Of a stretch of 64,000 nucleotides of DNA, positions 42,901 through 51,660 are shown in pieces. The stretch is from Enterobacter huaxiensis. GTDB taxonomy: Bacteria > Pseudomonadota > Gammaproteobacteria > Enterobacterales > Enterobacteriaceae. Position numbers and translations under genes: made by a program. A model generated the notes under the pieces. It saw nothing but the letters and a program-made list of their open reading frames with translations. It ran no database searches and was not told where the DNA came from. How positions within the stretch are numbered: position 1 is the stretch's first letter; the number at the start of each line of letters is the position of its first letter. The stretch lies in NCBI RefSeq assembly GCF_003594935.2, contig NZ_CP043342.1:2232001-2296000 (forward strand), given 5' to 3'.

Positions 42901-43494
42901 GGCGTCAATCTCTGCCTGCGGAAGCAGGTTGCGGATGGTGTCATCGGACAGCGGGACAATTTTGTTAATTTCGTGAGAGGTACGGAAACCATCGAAGAAA
43001 TGAATAAATGGCACGCGGCTTTTCAGCGTCGCAACGTGCGAAATCAGCGCGAAGTCTTGCGCTTCCTGCACGCTGCTGGCGCACAGCATCGCGCAGCCGG
43101 TCTGACGTACGGCCATTACGTCTGAATGGTCGCCAAAGATGGAGAGGGCGTGAGTGGCGACGGTACGCGCCGCAACGTGGAGGACAAACGGCGTCAGCTG
43201 GCCTGCCAGTTTGTACAGCGTTGGGATCATCAACAGCAGTCCCTGCGAGGAGGTAAACGATGTTGAGAGGGCACCGGTCTGAAGCGCGCCATGCACGGTG
43301 GCAATGGCCCCGGCTTCGGACTGCATTTCTACCACTCTTGGAACATCACCCCAGACGTTTTTTAACCCGTTGCCGGCCCAGGCATCGGCCTGTTCGGCCA
43401 TCGTGGAGCTTGGCGTAATCGGATAGATGGCGATAACTTCGCTGGTGCGAAACGCGACAGACGCGACTGCACCATTACCGTCAATAGTTTGCAT
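39970..43494 (-). CDS. nifJ: Pyruvate:flavodoxin/ferredoxin oxidoreductase
   Basis: A full-length 1174-residue single-chain PFOR. It decarboxylates pyruvate to acetyl-CoA and passes electrons to flavodoxin or ferredoxin. The N-terminal domain reads IDGNGAVASVAFRTSEVIAI with YPITPSSTMAEQADAWAGNG. Two 4Fe-4S motifs follow (CTQCNHCVAACP and CTGCNLCVEVCP, residues about 690-760). The thiamine-diphosphate domain carries CSGCGETPYIKLL and ATGCSSIYGG. It corresponds to ydbK of E. coli, linked there to oxidative stress and anaerobic electron supply. It is monocistronic and divergent from ydbJ. Confidence 0.95.
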   Translation of the reverse strand: MQTIDGNGAVASVAFRTSEVIAIYPITPSSTMAEQADAWAGNGLKNVWGDVPRVVEMQSEAGAIATVHGALQTGALSTSFTSSQGLLLMIPTLYKLAGQLTPFVLHVAARTVATHALSIFGDHSDVMAVRQTGCAMLCASSVQEAQDFALISHVATLKSRVPFIHFFDGFRTSHEINKIVPLSDDTIRNLLPQAEIDAHRARALNPEHPVIRGTSANPDTYFQSREATNPWYNAVYDHVEQAMNDFASATGREYKPFEYYGHPQAERVIVLMGSAIGTCEEVVDELLTRGEKVGVLKVRLYRPFSAKHLLSALPESARSVAVLDRTKEPGAHAEPLYLDVMTALAEAFSNGERETLPRVIGGRYGLSSKEFGPDCVLAVFNELSTAKPKPRFTVGIYDDVTNLSLALPENTLPSTAKLEALFYGLGSDGSVSATKNNIKIIGNSTPWYAQGYFVYDSKKAGGLTVSHLRVSEQPIRSAYLISQADFVGCHQLQFIDKYQMAERLKPGGIFLINTPYSPDEVWARLPQEVQAVLNQKKARLFVINAAKIARECGLAARINTVMQMAFFHLTNILPGDSALMELQGAIAKSYSSKGQELVERNWQALALARESLSEVPLQQVNASSPNRPPVVSDAAPDFVKTVTAAMLAGLGDALPVSALPPDGTWPMGTTRWEKRNIAEEIPIWKEELCTQCNHCVAACPHSAIRAKVVSPEDMDSAPASLHSLDVKSRDMRGQKYVLQVAPEDCTGCNLCVEVCPAKDRQNPEIKAINMMSRLEHVEEEKVNYDFFLDLPEIDRTKLERIDIRTSQLITPLFEYSGACSGCGETPYIKLLTQLYGDRMLIANATGCSSIYGGNLPSTPYTTDANGRGPAWANSLFEDNAEFGLGFRLTVDQHRARVMRLLDAFADKIPSELNDALHADASPEVRRAQVDELRHALQGVQGAEQLLTDADALVEKSIWLIGGDGWAYDIGFGGLDHVLSLTENVNILVLDTQCYSNTGGQASKATPLGAVTKFGEHGKRKARKDLGVSMMMYGHVYVAQISLGAQLNQTVKAIQEAEAYPGPSLIIAYSPCEEHGYDLALSHDQMRQLTATGFWPLYRFDPRRADEGKLPLALDSRPPSDALAETLMQEQRFRRLNAQQPDVAEQLWKDAAADLQKRYDFLAQMAGKAEKSASE

Positions 43495-43765
43495 AGGACG
43501 ACACCCTTACATTGCGCAAAAAAGAGGGACCCGTAAAACGGCAACGAGTCCTGATAATTATTCCCTTATTTTAGCAAAGGTCAGGTTTTACGATTTTCGC
43601 TTTTGTGTCCTGCATATTCTCGCTATCAATGAGTAGATCAAAGTTTGGGCGAAAAAATTGCGAGAAATTGTTTCCATAGCGCATAAATACGCACTTCCGC
43701 TCTCGACGATGCGGCGCACGATGCCTATTATGCATAGGTTTCGCTTAATTAATGGGGAAGAGAAC

Positions 43766-44032
43766 ATGCGTTCAGCATTTTGGGTAGGGTGTGCCGCGTT
43801 ACTGTTATCGGCATGCAGCAATGAACCCGTTCAGCAGGCAACGGCGGCGCACGTGACGCCGGGTATGAAGGCCGCGATGTCCAACTCAGGGCAGGCTAAC
43901 TGCGCGATGATTGGCGGTTCTCTGTCCGTGGCTCGCCAGCTCGATGGCTCCGCGACGGGCATGTGCGCGTTGCCCAATGGCAAACGCTGCAGTGAACAGT
44001 CGCTTGCCGTGGGATCCTGCGGGAACTACTGA
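43766..44032 (+). CDS. ydbJ: DUF333 lipoprotein YdbJ
   Basis: An 88-residue lipoprotein with lipobox LLSAC (Cys18), followed by a DUF333 domain with NCAMIGGSLSVARQLDGSAT and CALPNGKRCSEQSLAVGSC. Function unknown. Synteny with nifJ and hslJ supports the name. The ATG at 43766 follows GGGGAAGAGAAC. It ends directly against the convergent hslJ gene. Confidence 0.85.
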   Translation: MRSAFWVGCAALLLSACSNEPVQQATAAHVTPGMKAAMSNSGQANCAMIGGSLSVARQLDGSATGMCALPNGKRCSEQSLAVGSCGNY

Positions 44033-44470
44033 TTATTCAGCGCGCTTAAACATTAGCGTTTTTTCAGCTGTCGCCAGCGTCAACTGGTCTTCAGTCAGGT
44101 CGACCTGTGCACCTTTGCGCAGCATGTCGCCGATGGCCTGATCCAGTTCGTTAAGCTGTGGCTCGCTACACATTTTTCGGGTCATCGCCAGCGTTTTAAC
44201 GGTGAGTGCGCCTTCGGACAATTTCCCCTGTCCGTTAAAGCTGTTGCACATCACGCCTGAGACGGTGATGTTTTTAACCAGGCTGAGGTCTGACAGCGCG
44301 CTAAAGGCGATCTCAGGCTGTGCTGACGTTTTGGTGACAGCTTTACCATCGACGTTTTCCAGTACAAAACGGTGGTTTTGCAGCTGCTCCGGCTGGACGG
44401 AAGCTTTGCCAGGGTTAACGCAGCCCGTCAGAGCCAGGCTTAAAAACAGTACCGCAACGCTCTTTTTCAT
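44033..44470 (-). CDS. hslJ: Heat-inducible META-domain lipoprotein HslJ
   Basis: A 145-residue lipoprotein (MKKSVAVLFLSLALTGC, acylated Cys17) with a META/HslJ domain: HRFVLENVDGKAV, CNSFNGQGKLSEGALTVKTL and ATAEKTLMFKRAE. In E. coli HslJ is heat-shock induced and contributes to novobiocin resistance. ATG 44470 was used; an upstream in-frame ATG at 44482 adds four residues only. Confidence 0.88.
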   Translation of the reverse strand: MKKSVAVLFLSLALTGCVNPGKASVQPEQLQNHRFVLENVDGKAVTKTSAQPEIAFSALSDLSLVKNITVSGVMCNSFNGQGKLSEGALTVKTLAMTRKMCSEPQLNELDQAIGDMLRKGAQVDLTEDQLTLATAEKTLMFKRAE

Positions 44471-44596
44471 TTTTCTTCTCAAATATTAATGCTGTGAATC
44501 TATTTCAAGTGTAACGATAAGCCCGCTTGAGTTAATGGGCTTTATCTGAAAGTGCGAGAAGAGACCGGGCAACAGCGCTGCGCCCGGTACGGTGAG

Positions 44597-44725
44597 TTAG
44601 TGAGATTTAAACCCCGCCGCCGTCATCAGCATGCGGAAGAACATACTCACAGCGGCCAGCGCCAGGACGCTGCCGCCCCAGATGATGGCCAGCCACATCA
44701 AACGTTTCCAGACAGGTTGTTGCAT
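44597..44725 (-). CDS. DUF2474 small subunit of cyanide-insensitive cytochrome bd
   Basis: A 42-residue single-span membrane peptide, MQQPVWKRLMWLAIIWGGSV followed by LALAAVSMFFRMLMTAAGFK. It matches DUF2474, encoded behind cioAB-type oxidase genes. It presumably plays the role CydX has for CydAB. Its ATG overlaps the TGA of subunit II. It is too short for most gene finders. Confidence 0.82.
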   Translation of the reverse strand: MQQPVWKRLMWLAIIWGGSVLALAAVSMFFRMLMTAAGFKSH

Positions 44726-45735
44726 CAGTGATAACCCTCCCCATGCTGAACTTTGCCGCGAAAAACGTAATAGCTCCAGAAGGTATAGACCAGAATCACC
44801 GGAATGATTAACAACGCCCCCACCAGCATAAAGCCCTGACTTTGCGCGGGCGCCGCAGCCTGCCAGAGCGTGATTGAGGGCGGAATAATATGCGGCCAGA
44901 TGCTGATCCCAAGCCCGCTGAAGCCAAGAAAAATCAGCCCCAGGGTCAAGACAAACGGCAGGTTATGGCTATTGCCGCAGTTCAGGCTGCGCCACTGGAA
45001 AATGCTGAAGACGATAACCAGCGCCGGGACGGGCAGCAGGTAAAACAGATTAGGCAGCGTGAACCATCGCGCCGCAATAGCGGTGTGGGCCAGCGGCGTC
45101 CAGACGCTGATGGCCGCAATGATAACCAGAAGCGCGATTAATAACCCTTTTGATACCCGACGCATACGCTGCTGCAGCGTGTTTTCACTTTTCATGACCA
45201 GCCATGTCGACCCCAGGAGCGCATAGGCCACGACCAGACCTACGCCGCAAAAAAGGTTAAACGCGGTAAACCAGTCAAAGGGGCCGCCGCCGTATGCACG
45301 CCCGGTGACCGGGAAACCGTTAATCACTGCACCCACCGTAATGCCCTGCGTGAAGGTTGCAAGAATCGAACCGCCAATAAAGGCCTTATCCCAGAAGGGA
45401 CGGTGCGCGGGAGTGGCTTTAAAACGAAACTCAAACGCCACGCCGCGGAAGATAAGCCCGATCAGCATTAACGTCAGGGGAATGGTAAGAGCATCAATAA
45501 TCACCGCGTAGGCGAGGGGGAATGCGCCAAACAGCGCGGCCCCGCCGAGCACCAGCCAGGTTTCATTTCCGTCCCAGACAGGCGCGACGCTGTTGACCAT
45601 CACATCGCGGTCGTCGGCGTTTTGAATGGCCGGAAACAGAATGCCGATCCCCAGATCGAAACCGTCCATCACGATATACATCAGCGTGGCAAAGACGATA
45701 ATAACGAACCAGATAATGGAAAGGTCGATACCCAT
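44725..45735 (-). CDS. cioB: Cytochrome bd-type quinol oxidase subunit II (CioB/CydB)
   Basis: A 336-residue multi-span membrane protein with the CydB signature: MYIVMDGFDLGIGILFPAIQ, then VAPVWDGNETWLVLGGAALF. It pairs with the haem-bearing subunit I to reduce oxygen at high affinity. It is coupled by one-base overlaps to the genes on both sides. Length fits CioB. Confidence 0.92.
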   Translation of the reverse strand: MGIDLSIIWFVIIVFATLMYIVMDGFDLGIGILFPAIQNADDRDVMVNSVAPVWDGNETWLVLGGAALFGAFPLAYAVIIDALTIPLTLMLIGLIFRGVAFEFRFKATPAHRPFWDKAFIGGSILATFTQGITVGAVINGFPVTGRAYGGGPFDWFTAFNLFCGVGLVVAYALLGSTWLVMKSENTLQQRMRRVSKGLLIALLVIIAAISVWTPLAHTAIAARWFTLPNLFYLLPVPALVIVFSIFQWRSLNCGNSHNLPFVLTLGLIFLGFSGLGISIWPHIIPPSITLWQAAAPAQSQGFMLVGALLIIPVILVYTFWSYYVFRGKVQHGEGYH

Positions 45736-47135
45736 TATGGTTGCTCCTTAAATTCAGTGGTGACGGCGGAAAGGGGGCGAGCCGGGCGTCCGTCTGATTC
45801 GGTGGCGAAGGACTCATGCGGCTGAGGGCCTTTCTTAATGAGCCGCACCATGTAGCTGTAACCCACCCCAAACACCGAGGTGTAAACAACGAAGAAGGCC
45901 AGCAGGCTGATGCTCATATACAGATCGCCGTGGGCCGAAACGGCATCTTTCGTGCGCTGCAGTCCATAAACAACCCACGGCTGACGGCCAACCTCCGTTG
46001 TGACCCAGCCTGCCAGAATAGCAATCAGGCCGGACGGTCCCATCAGCAGGGCAAACCACAGGAAGGGCCGCGAGGTATAAAGACGCTTCCTGTAGCGCAG
46101 CCACAGCGCCGCAGCGCCGAGCAACAGCATCAACATCCCTAAACCGGCCATAATGCGGAAAGACCAGAAAACAATGGTGGAGTTGGGGCGATCTTCTTTC
46201 GGGAACTCTTTCAGTGCCGGAACCTGCTTTTCCAGACTGTGCGTCAGGATCAGGCTCCCGAGCGCGGGGATCTCCAGCCCGTAACGGGTGCGTTCCTGTT
46301 CCATGTCCGGCCAGCCAAAGAGCAGCAGCGGCGTCGGCTCGCCCGGTAGATTTTCCCAGTGGCCTTCAATCGCCGCAATTTTCGCAGGCTGGTGTTTTAA
46401 GGTATTCAACCCGTGCATATCCCCGACCATGGCCTGAATGGGTGCCACAATCAGCGTCATCCACAGCGCCATTGAGAACATCGCGCGAATAGCGGGCGTA
46501 GTGTTGCCTCGCAGCAGGTGCCACGCCGCGGAGGCGCAGACAAACAGCGCGCTGCTGAGGAATGCCGCGATCGACATATGCAGCAGGCGATAGGGGAAAG
46601 AGGGGTTGAAGACCACGGCAAACCAGTCCACCGGCACGACCTGACCGTTGACTATCTCATAGCCCTGAGGCGTCTGCATCCAGCTGTTTGAGGAGAGGAT
46701 CCAGAAGGTGGAGATGATTGTCCCCAGTGCCACCATGCAGGTCGCGAAGAAGTGCAGCCCCGGGCCGACCTTCTTCCAGCCAAACAGCATCACGCCGAGG
46801 AACCCCGCTTCGAGGAAGAAGGCGGTCAACACTTCGTAGGTCAGCAGCGGGCCGGTGATACTGCCCGCAAACTGCGAAAACCCGCTCCAGTTAGTGCCAA
46901 ACTGATATGCCATCACGAGGCCGGATACCACGCCCATGCCAAAGTTAACGGCGAATATCTTCGACCAGAAATGGTACAGCGAACGCCAGACCGGATTTTT
47001 TGTTTTCAGCCATAGCCCTTCCAGGACGGCGAGATAGCTCGCCAGACCGATGGTGATCGCCGGAAAAATAATGTGAAAGGATACGGTAAACGCAAATTGT
47101 ATCCTCGCAAGGTGAAACGCATCTAAACCAAACAT
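45735..47135 (-). CDS. cioA: Cytochrome bd-type quinol oxidase subunit I (CioA/CydA)
   Basis: A 466-residue subunit opening MFGLDAFHLARIQFAFTVSF and HIIFPAITIGLASYLAVLEG; His21 corresponds to a haem ligand. It contains GWVTTEVGRQPW of the quinol site. The quinol loop is short, the form associated with cyanide-insensitive oxidases. ATG 47135 (behind GAGG) was chosen over one six codons upstream. It is the first gene of cioAB-DUF2474, which would support respiration at low oxygen or with cyanide, sulphide or nitric oxide. Confidence 0.92.
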   Translation of the reverse strand: MFGLDAFHLARIQFAFTVSFHIIFPAITIGLASYLAVLEGLWLKTKNPVWRSLYHFWSKIFAVNFGMGVVSGLVMAYQFGTNWSGFSQFAGSITGPLLTYEVLTAFFLEAGFLGVMLFGWKKVGPGLHFFATCMVALGTIISTFWILSSNSWMQTPQGYEIVNGQVVPVDWFAVVFNPSFPYRLLHMSIAAFLSSALFVCASAAWHLLRGNTTPAIRAMFSMALWMTLIVAPIQAMVGDMHGLNTLKHQPAKIAAIEGHWENLPGEPTPLLLFGWPDMEQERTRYGLEIPALGSLILTHSLEKQVPALKEFPKEDRPNSTIVFWSFRIMAGLGMLMLLLGAAALWLRYRKRLYTSRPFLWFALLMGPSGLIAILAGWVTTEVGRQPWVVYGLQRTKDAVSAHGDLYMSISLLAFFVVYTSVFGVGYSYMVRLIKKGPQPHESFATESDGRPARPLSAVTTEFKEQP

Positions 47136-47527
47136 GCACAGCCTCAATGTCAAACGGTGTGCTGTTATGGTATGGCGCGGCGAAGAAGACTATCAGACGC
47201 AGAAAAGTGAAATTTATGTATAACAGTTCCGGTAATCACGCCTTTTTGATTATCTGATATGGTCTGAATAATGAATAAAAAAAGAGTTTTTATGATTTTT
47301 ACGCATTAAACCCCTTGCATAGTCGTCAGCGAAATGCGTTAATGGTCTTCTGGTTTTGAGTCCAAATAAATATCTGACGTAGTTTTATAAAGCAGTTCTC
47401 ATCACGTTGTGCCTCTCCGCAGCCTCTCTTGGGTCTTTATCTACTTTCCGATTAGTTTTGTTTAAAACCATTTTTGCCTGATCGGCCCATTAGTTATTTA
47501 CGTTCTAAACGTTTACAGGAGAATCCT
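47136..47527. other. Intergenic region between divergent cioA and a zinc-ribbon gene
   Basis: AT-rich near cioA (to about 47310), then a pyrimidine-rich stretch that could be a long 5' leader of the gene at 47528. No clear operator was identified. Confidence 0.4.
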
Positions 47528-47716
47528 ATGACTTCTTATATCCATTTCCGCTGCCCGTGCTGTCACGGCTCGCAGTACCGTACCTCAGCTTTTGATGTGT
47601 CTGAGAAAAACCCCTTCGGCGCAAAATGCATCTTTTGCAAATCGTCGATGGTTACGCTCGACCACCTGGCCGCTGCGCGATCTGCACAAAGCCACATCAC
47701 TGAGTTCCGTAAGTAA
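47528..47716 (+). CDS. Small zinc-ribbon protein, 62 residues
   Basis: MTSYIHFRCPCCHGSQYRTS with a second pair, CIFCKSSM, forms a plausible zinc site; the tail is helical. The ATG follows AGGAGAA. I do not recognise the family; the Cys spacing is like the prophage protein at 34777 but the sequences differ. Confidence 0.68.
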   Translation: MTSYIHFRCPCCHGSQYRTSAFDVSEKNPFGAKCIFCKSSMVTLDHLAAARSAQSHITEFRK

Positions 47717-47798
47717 TAAACACCGTTTTTCATAACAGTTAGCAAAATCTTCTCTTTTTCTCCTGCTGATATACACTGTCGGCAATAAGGAGAATCTG

Positions 47799-49208
47799 AT
47801 GAAAAAATACCAGCGTCTGGCGCAACAAATTATCTCGCAGATTGAGCTTGGCGTATGGTTGCCGGGCGATAAATTGCCTTCGCTGCGAGAGCAGGTGGCG
47901 AGCAGCGGGATGAGTTTTATGACCGTTGGCCACGCGTATCAGATGCTGGAAAGTCAGGGGCGCATTGTCGCCAGACCGCAGTCGGGCTACTACGTTGCCT
48001 CGCGCCCGACCGCACAACAGCCCGCGCCGCCCGCCCAGGTCATGCGTGACGAAGTGGTGGATATCAACACCTACATCTTCGACGTATTACAGGCCAGCCG
48101 CGACCCGTCCGTTGTTCCCTTTGCCTCTGCGTTTCCCGATCCCCGACTTTTCCCGCTTCAGCAGCTCAACCGCTCGCTGGCGAACGTCAGCAAAACCGCC
48201 ACGGCGATGAGCGTGATTGAAAACCTCCCGCCGGGGAACGTCGATCTACGCCACGCCATTGCGCGCCGCTATGCCCAGCAGGGCATGAACATCTCGCCTG
48301 ACGAGATTGTCATTACCGCTGGCGCACTCGAAGCGCTCAACCTCAGCCTGCAGGCCGTCACGGAGCCGGGAGACTGGGTGATTGTCGAAAACCCCTGTTT
48401 TTACGGCGCCCTGCAGGCGCTCGAACGCCTGAAGCTTAAAGCGTTGTCGATTGCGACGGACGTTCGCGAAGGCATCGATCTGAACGCCCTTGAGCAGGCG
48501 CTGAATGAGTACCCGGTAAAAGCCTGCTGGCTGATGACCAACAGTCAAAACCCGCTTGGCTTCACGCTCAGCGCTGAGAAAAAGGCCCAGCTTGTGGCCC
48601 TGCTGACGAAGCACAACGTCATGCTGATTGAAGATGATGTTTACAGCGAACTCTACTTTGGCCGTGAAAAGCCGCTCCCGGCGAAAGCCTGGGATCGCCA
48701 TGACATGACGCTGCACTGCTCGTCATTTTCAAAATGCCTGGTGGCGGGCTTTCGTATCGGCTGGGTGGCGGCAGGTAAGCATGCGCGCCGCATTCAGCAG
48801 CTGCAGCTGATGAGCACGCTGTCGACGAGTTCCCCTATGCAGCTGGCGCTGGTGGATTATCTGGCGACCAAGCGCTACGACGCCCACCTTCGCCGCCTGC
48901 GCCGCACGCTGGCAGAACGGAAACAGCATGCCTGGCAGGCGCTGTTGCGCCACATGCCCGCGGGCGTCAAAATCCATCATAACGACAGCGGCTACTTTTT
49001 GTGGCTGGAGCTGCCGATACCGCTTGATGCGGGGCTTCTGAGTGAAAAAGCCCTGACTCACCATATCAGTATTGCACCGGGTAAGATGTTTTCGACCTCA
49101 GACGTCTGGACCCCGTTCTTCCGCTTTAATACCTCCTGGTCGTGGGGAGAGCGAGAAGAGCAGGCGGTTGTTCAGCTGGGGAAATTAATTAGCGAGATGC
49201 TGGAATAA
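47799..49208 (+). CDS. ydcR: MocR-type transcriptional regulator YdcR
   Basis: A 469-residue fusion of an N-terminal GntR winged helix (residues 1-70: IELGVWLPGDKLPSLREQVA, then FMTVGHAYQMLESQGRIVA) and a fold-I aminotransferase-like domain. The pyridoxal phosphate lysine lies near residue 311 (SSFSKCLVAGFRIGW). MocR proteins sense amino compounds through the cofactor. It precedes ydcS in the same direction and is the likely local regulator of the polyamine/GABA operon. Confidence 0.9.
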   Translation: MKKYQRLAQQIISQIELGVWLPGDKLPSLREQVASSGMSFMTVGHAYQMLESQGRIVARPQSGYYVASRPTAQQPAPPAQVMRDEVVDINTYIFDVLQASRDPSVVPFASAFPDPRLFPLQQLNRSLANVSKTATAMSVIENLPPGNVDLRHAIARRYAQQGMNISPDEIVITAGALEALNLSLQAVTEPGDWVIVENPCFYGALQALERLKLKALSIATDVREGIDLNALEQALNEYPVKACWLMTNSQNPLGFTLSAEKKAQLVALLTKHNVMLIEDDVYSELYFGREKPLPAKAWDRHDMTLHCSSFSKCLVAGFRIGWVAAGKHARRIQQLQLMSTLSTSSPMQLALVDYLATKRYDAHLRRLRRTLAERKQHAWQALLRHMPAGVKIHHNDSGYFLWLELPIPLDAGLLSEKALTHHISIAPGKMFSTSDVWTPFFRFNTSWSWGEREEQAVVQLGKLISEMLE

Positions 49209-49482
49209 TACTTTCAGCCCCTTTGTGTAAATAATCCTTCCTTATCGTTATGGCGGCACGTCTGCGATTTCGCACCGCCGCTTCATAGGAAATCTGCATA
49301 CTCCCGCCTGCGCCTAACTCCTTGTCTATAATCCACTTAACGGGGAATGCGCCCTCTGTCACACCTTGATGAAATTTCCTGAAGCCGTACGGTGCGGCGC
49401 ATTTGCCCGGTCTACGTTTAATGAGGGAGATATTTTTACGGCACGGCTGCCGCTAAATTTCGTTGCGACAGGAGTACACCTA

Positions 49483-50628
49483 ATGAGCAAAAAATTTGCA
49501 CGCAGCAGCCTGTGCGCGCTCGGCATGACGATCGTGACAGCGCAAGCCGCAGAGCCACCTAAGGCTATCGGCGATGGAGAAGGACGACTCGATATTATTG
49601 CCTGGCCCGGCTATATCGAACGCGGACAGACCGATAAAAACTATGACTGGGTGACTCAGTTTGAAAAAGAGACCGGCTGTGCGGTTAACGTCAAAACGGC
49701 AGCGACCTCTGATGAGATGGTGAGCCTGATGGCAAAAGGGGGCTATGACCTGGTTACGGCCTCCGGTGACGCCTCGCTTCGTCTTATCATGGGGAAACGC
49801 GTTCAGCCGACTAACCCCGATCTCATCCCAAACTGGAAAACCATTGACCCGCGCATCGTAAAAGGAGAGTGGTTTAACGTCGGCGGCAAAGTCTACGGCA
49901 CGCCGTATCAGTGGGGGCCAAACCTGCTGATGTACAACACCAAAACCTTCCCGACGCCGCCGGACAGCTGGAATGTGGTCTTTGTGAAGCAAGACCTGCC
50001 GGACGGCAAAACCAATCAGGGGCGCGTTCAGGCCTATGACGGGCCCATCTATATTGCCGATGCGGCGCTGTTCGTTAAAGCCACGCAGCCGGCGCTGGGT
50101 ATTACCGACCCCTACCAGTTAACGGAAAAACAGTATGCCGCCGTGCTTAAGGTGCTGCGCGACCAGCATGCGCTGATCCACCGCTACTGGCACGATACCA
50201 CCGTTCAGATGAGCGACTTCAAGAATGAAGGCGTCGTGGCGTCCAGCGCCTGGCCGTATCAGGCGAATGCCCTCAAGGCCGAAAACCAGCCTGTCGCCAC
50301 CGTTTTCCCGAAAGAAGGGGTTACCGGCTGGGCAGACACCACCATGCTGCACGCTGAGGCGAAGCACCCGATGTGCGCCTACAAATGGATGAACTGGTCG
50401 CTGACGCCAAAACTGCAGGGCGATCTGGCCGCGTGGTTTGGTTCATTACCTGTGGTCGCCGAAGGATGTAAAGCCAGCACGCTGCTGGGCGATAAAGGCT
50501 GTGAAACAAACGGGTATAACTCTTTCGACAAAATCATGTTCTGGAAAACGCCGATCGCGGAAGGGGGCAAGTTCGTGCCCTACAGCCGCTGGACGCAGGA
50601 TTACATTGCCATTATGGGCGGCCGTTAA
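49483..50628 (+). CDS. ydcS: ABC transporter periplasmic binding protein YdcS
   Basis: A 381-residue protein of the spermidine/putrescine-binding type: signal peptide ending VTAQA before AEPPK, then LDIIAWPGYIERGQTDKNYD and TAATSDEMVSLMAKGGYDLV. It supplies substrate to YdcTUV. E. coli YdcS has also been reported to make polyhydroxybutyrate. ATG 49483 behind ACAGGAG was chosen; the longer frame has an implausible N-terminus. Confidence 0.9.
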   Translation: MSKKFARSSLCALGMTIVTAQAAEPPKAIGDGEGRLDIIAWPGYIERGQTDKNYDWVTQFEKETGCAVNVKTAATSDEMVSLMAKGGYDLVTASGDASLRLIMGKRVQPTNPDLIPNWKTIDPRIVKGEWFNVGGKVYGTPYQWGPNLLMYNTKTFPTPPDSWNVVFVKQDLPDGKTNQGRVQAYDGPIYIADAALFVKATQPALGITDPYQLTEKQYAAVLKVLRDQHALIHRYWHDTTVQMSDFKNEGVVASSAWPYQANALKAENQPVATVFPKEGVTGWADTTMLHAEAKHPMCAYKWMNWSLTPKLQGDLAAWFGSLPVVAEGCKASTLLGDKGCETNGYNSFDKIMFWKTPIAEGGKFVPYSRWTQDYIAIMGGR

Positions 50629-50645
50629 TCGCCCGGGAGCAGAAC

Positions 50646-51659
50646 ATGACGTACGCGGTCGAATTTAATGACGTATCCCGCCTGTACGGCGAAGTCCGGG
50701 CGGTGGATGGCGTCACCATTGGCATTCGTGACGGGGAATTTTTCTCCATGCTGGGGCCGTCTGGCTCCGGCAAAACCACCTGCCTGCGCCTGATAGCCGG
50801 TTTCGAACAGCTGTCAGGCGGTGCGATTAGCATCTTTGGTAAAGAGGCCAGCGAACTTCCCCCGTGGGAACGCGACGTGAACACCGTGTTCCAGGATTAC
50901 GCTCTGTTTCCGCATATGTCGATCCTAGACAACGTGGCCTATGGCCTGATGGTGAAAGGGGTCGACAAGAAAAGGCGTCACGCTCAGGCCCGGGAGGCGC
51001 TGGAAAAGGTCGGCCTGAGTTTTGCCGTCGCGCGCAGGCCTTCACAACTTTCGGGTGGACAGCGTCAGCGCGTGGCGATTGCCCGCGCGCTGGTCAATCA
51101 ACCGCGCGTATTACTTCTGGACGAACCCCTTGGCGCGCTCGATCTTAAGCTGCGCGAGCAGATGCAGTTTGAGCTTAAGAAGCTTCAGCAGGAGCTGGGC
51201 ATCACCTTTATTTTCGTTACCCACGATCAGGGGGAGGCCCTGTCGATGTCCGACAGGGTAGCGGTCTTCAACAACGGCCGCATTGAGCAGGTGGATACGC
51301 CCCGCGAGCTGTATATGCGTCCGCGCACGCCGTTTGTGGCCGGCTTTGTAGGAACCTCCAACGTCTTCGATGCCGCATTAGCCCGGCGGGTATGCGGTAT
51401 GGAAGGGATGTACTCGCTGCGCCCGGAGCATATTCGCCTCAACGAAGGGGGTGACGTTCAGGTTCAGGGCGTGGTGCAGGCGGTGCAGTATCAGGGGGCA
51501 GCCACGCGTTTTGAGCTACGGCTGGAAGACGGAGCGAAACTGCTGGTCAGCCAGGCGAATCTGAGCGGCGGCACGGTGCCTTCAGGGTTAGCCCCCGGAG
51601 AGCAGGTGCTGGCCTCCTGGTCGCGTGAGGCCATGGTGTTGCTCCATGAGGAGAGGTGA
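50646..51659 (+). CDS. ydcT: ABC transporter ATPase YdcT
   Basis: A 337-residue PotA-like ATPase: Walker A GPSGSGKT at residues 37-44, signature QLSGGQRQRVAIARAL, Walker B LLLDEPLGALD, H-loop FVTHDQGEALSMSDR, and a C-terminal TOBE domain (GMYSLRPEHIRLNEGGDV). It energises uptake through YdcUV. It is one base from ydcU. Confidence 0.93.
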   Translation: MTYAVEFNDVSRLYGEVRAVDGVTIGIRDGEFFSMLGPSGSGKTTCLRLIAGFEQLSGGAISIFGKEASELPPWERDVNTVFQDYALFPHMSILDNVAYGLMVKGVDKKRRHAQAREALEKVGLSFAVARRPSQLSGGQRQRVAIARALVNQPRVLLLDEPLGALDLKLREQMQFELKKLQQELGITFIFVTHDQGEALSMSDRVAVFNNGRIEQVDTPRELYMRPRTPFVAGFVGTSNVFDAALARRVCGMEGMYSLRPEHIRLNEGGDVQVQGVVQAVQYQGAATRFELRLEDGAKLLVSQANLSGGTVPSGLAPGEQVLASWSREAMVLLHEER

Positions 51660-51660
51660 A

